From Comamonadaceae bacterium (GTDB lineage: Bacteria; Pseudomonadota; Gammaproteobacteria; Burkholderiales; Burkholderiaceae_C): DNA of 6,049 nucleotides. The notes below the pieces were generated by a model. That model made no database searches and was not told the origin of the DNA. It saw only the letters and a list, made by a program, of their open reading frames with translations. The stretch spans positions 1 to 6,049 of the forward strand of contig CANHBU010000124.1 in NCBI GenBank assembly GCA_947458345.1, read 5' to 3'. Positions 4,884 to 6,049 of the stretch are shown piece after piece. Each line of letters begins with the position of its first letter. The stretch's first letter is position 1. The position numbers and the translations under genes were made by a program.

Positions 4884-6049
4884 TCAGAGCGTCTTGACCA
4901 GAACCTGGCTCTTGCGGTTGAGGTTGTAGCTGCGCTGGCGCGCTTCGGGCAGCCAGTCGATGGCCACCGGCTGGAAGCCGCGCTTGAGGAACCAGTGCAT
5001 GGTGCGTGTGGTCAGCACGAAGATGCTGCTCAGGCCCATGGCACGCGCGCGCTGTTCAACGCGCTTGAGGATGCGCTCGCCATCGCCTTGCCCCTGGCTT
5101 TGCGGCGAGACGGTCAGTGCTGCCATTTCGGCCGTTTTGGCCTGCGGGTAGGGGTAGAGCGCGGCGCAGCCAAAGATCACGCCGTCGTGCTCGATCACGG
5201 TGTACTGGCCGGCATCGCGCTCGATCTCGGTGCGGTCGCGCTTGACCAGCGTGCCGTCCTTTTCGAAGGGCTCGATCAGCTGCAAGATGCCGCCGACGTC
5301 ATCGACGGTGGCCTCGCGCAGGCTTTCGAGCTTTTCGTCGATCACCATGGTGCCGATGCCATCGTGCACATACACCTCGAGCAGCAAGGCGCCGTCGGTG
5401 GCAAAGGGCAGGATATGGGTGCGCTCGACGCCGGCCTTGCAGGCGCGCACGCAATGCTGAAGGTAAAAGGCGGTATCGGTGGGCTCTTGGGGCTTGGGCA
5501 GCTGCGCCAGCAGGCGTTCGGCCAGCTCCAGCGGCATCTCGGTGTCAATCGGGTTGTCTTCGCTCTCAGCCTGACCCGGCTTGATGCGGATGCCTGGCAT
5601 CTCCGTCAGGAAAATCAGCTTGTCGGCCTGCAACTCGATGGCCACGCGCGTGGCCACCTCTTCCATGGTCAGATTGAAGGCTTCGCCCGTGATGGAAAAA
5701 CCAAAGGGCGACAGCAGCACCATGGCGCCCATGTCCAGGGTCTGCCGTATGCCCTGCACATCGACCTTGCGCACCAGCCCCGAGTGCTTGAAGTCGACCC
5801 CGTCGACGATGCCCACGGGCCGCGCGGTGATGAAGTTGCCCGAAATCACCCGCACGGTTGAGCCCGCCATCGGCGTGTTGGGCAGCCCCTGGCTGAAGAC
5901 GGCCTCGATCTCGTAGCGCAGCTGGCCGGCCGCCTCCTGCGCGCAATCGAGCGCCACGCTGTCGGTGATGCGCATGCCCTGGGCGTACTGCGGCTGGTGC
6001 CCCTTGGCCGCCAGTTGCTCATTGACTTGCGGCCGAAAGCCGTGCACCA
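4884..6049 (-). CDS. argA: N-acetylglutamate synthase ArgA, N-terminus missing
   Basis: This enzyme catalyses the first step of arginine biosynthesis: acetyl-CoA plus L-glutamate gives N-acetyl-L-glutamate, in the cytoplasm. About 388 residues are visible; the full protein should be near 440-450, so roughly 60 N-terminal residues lie beyond the window. The codon at 6047 is GTG and encodes the Val of the internal VHGFRPQVN motif, so it is not the real start. The amino-acid-kinase-like domain covers residues 1 to about 235 (GNFITARPVGIVDGVDFKHSG at 70-90; MGAMVLLSPFGFS at 106-118). The GNAT acetyltransferase domain follows (about 243-387), with an acetyl-CoA loop of Q-x-x-G-x-G type at Q318-G323, then FVLTTRTMHWFLKRGF and the terminal LPEARQRSYNLNRKSQVL block typical of ArgA. 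The kinase-like domain is the known site of arginine feedback inhibition in the classical ArgA family. It has no functional link to the neighbouring operon. Confidence 0.96.
   Translation of the reverse strand, partial: VHGFRPQVNEQLAAKGHQPQYAQGMRITDSVALDCAQEAAGQLRYEIEAVFSQGLPNTPMAGSTVRVISGNFITARPVGIVDGVDFKHSGLVRKVDVQGIRQTLDMGAMVLLSPFGFSITGEAFNLTMEEVATRVAIELQADKLIFLTEMPGIRIKPGQAESEDNPIDTEMPLELAERLLAQLPKPQEPTDTAFYLQHCVRACKAGVERTHILPFATDGALLLEVYVHDGIGTMVIDEKLESLREATVDDVGGILQLIEPFEKDGTLVKRDRTEIERDAGQYTVIEHDGVIFGCAALYPYPQAKTAEMAALTVSPQSQGQGDGERILKRVEQRARAMGLSSIFVLTTRTMHWFLKRGFQPVAIDWLPEARQRSYNLNRKSQVLVKTL

Noticed and set aside
4995..5861. A 288-codon open frame antisense to argA
   Set aside because: argA is unmistakable on the other strand; the His/Gly/Ala/Leu-rich translation is a shadow.

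Overview
The window is GC-rich DNA with densely packed genes, very probably from a betaproteobacterium of the order Burkholderiales (Comamonadaceae-like). This rests on protein character: the end of a DnaE2/ImuC error-prone polymerase, a fused kinase-acetyltransferase ArgA, and a degenerate dispersed repeat of the 'CGTCATTGCGAGG' type. The genus cannot be fixed from the sequence alone.

Layout. (1) Positions 1-407, + strand: the 3' end of dnaE2, carrying its C-terminal OB-fold. (2) Positions 408-1091: about 680 bp with no convincing gene. It holds a 123-bp MITE/REP-like palindromic repeat, a perfect 14-bp tandem duplication, a G-rich tract and several short palindromes. (3) Positions 4182 down to 1092, - strand: three genes in a probable operon, in the order dienelactone-hydrolase-type alpha/beta hydrolase, phosphoribosyltransferase (PRT), erythromycin-esterase-family protein. 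(4) Positions 4183-4445: a divergent intergenic region serving the operon on one side and a + strand gene on the other. (5) Positions 4446-4820, + strand: a small protein with one C-terminal membrane anchor, resembling the DUF883/ElaB/YqjD group. (6) Positions 4821-4883: a convergent intergenic region made of 14-bp tandem repeats and a hairpin. (7) Positions 4884-6049, - strand: argA (N-acetylglutamate synthase), lacking its N-terminus at the window edge.

The most interesting part is the three-gene operon. As I recall the families, the PRT domain is fused to this same hydrolase type in some bacteria (mycobacterial Rv0571c) and to the erythromycin-esterase domain in others (Rv2030c); both are dormancy/DosR-associated proteins without an assigned biochemical role. 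Here all three domains are separate neighbouring genes, which suggests one functional module. The PRT carries a Ser/Thr/Pro-rich C-terminal tail built partly on 12-bp tandem DNA repeats. It stops 8 nt before the best esterase start, and the esterase frame is also open back through the tail, so this is a natural place for gene fusion or fission. dnaE2 and argA are housekeeping or SOS genes with no evident link to the module; the membrane-anchored protein may be a stress-related neighbour.
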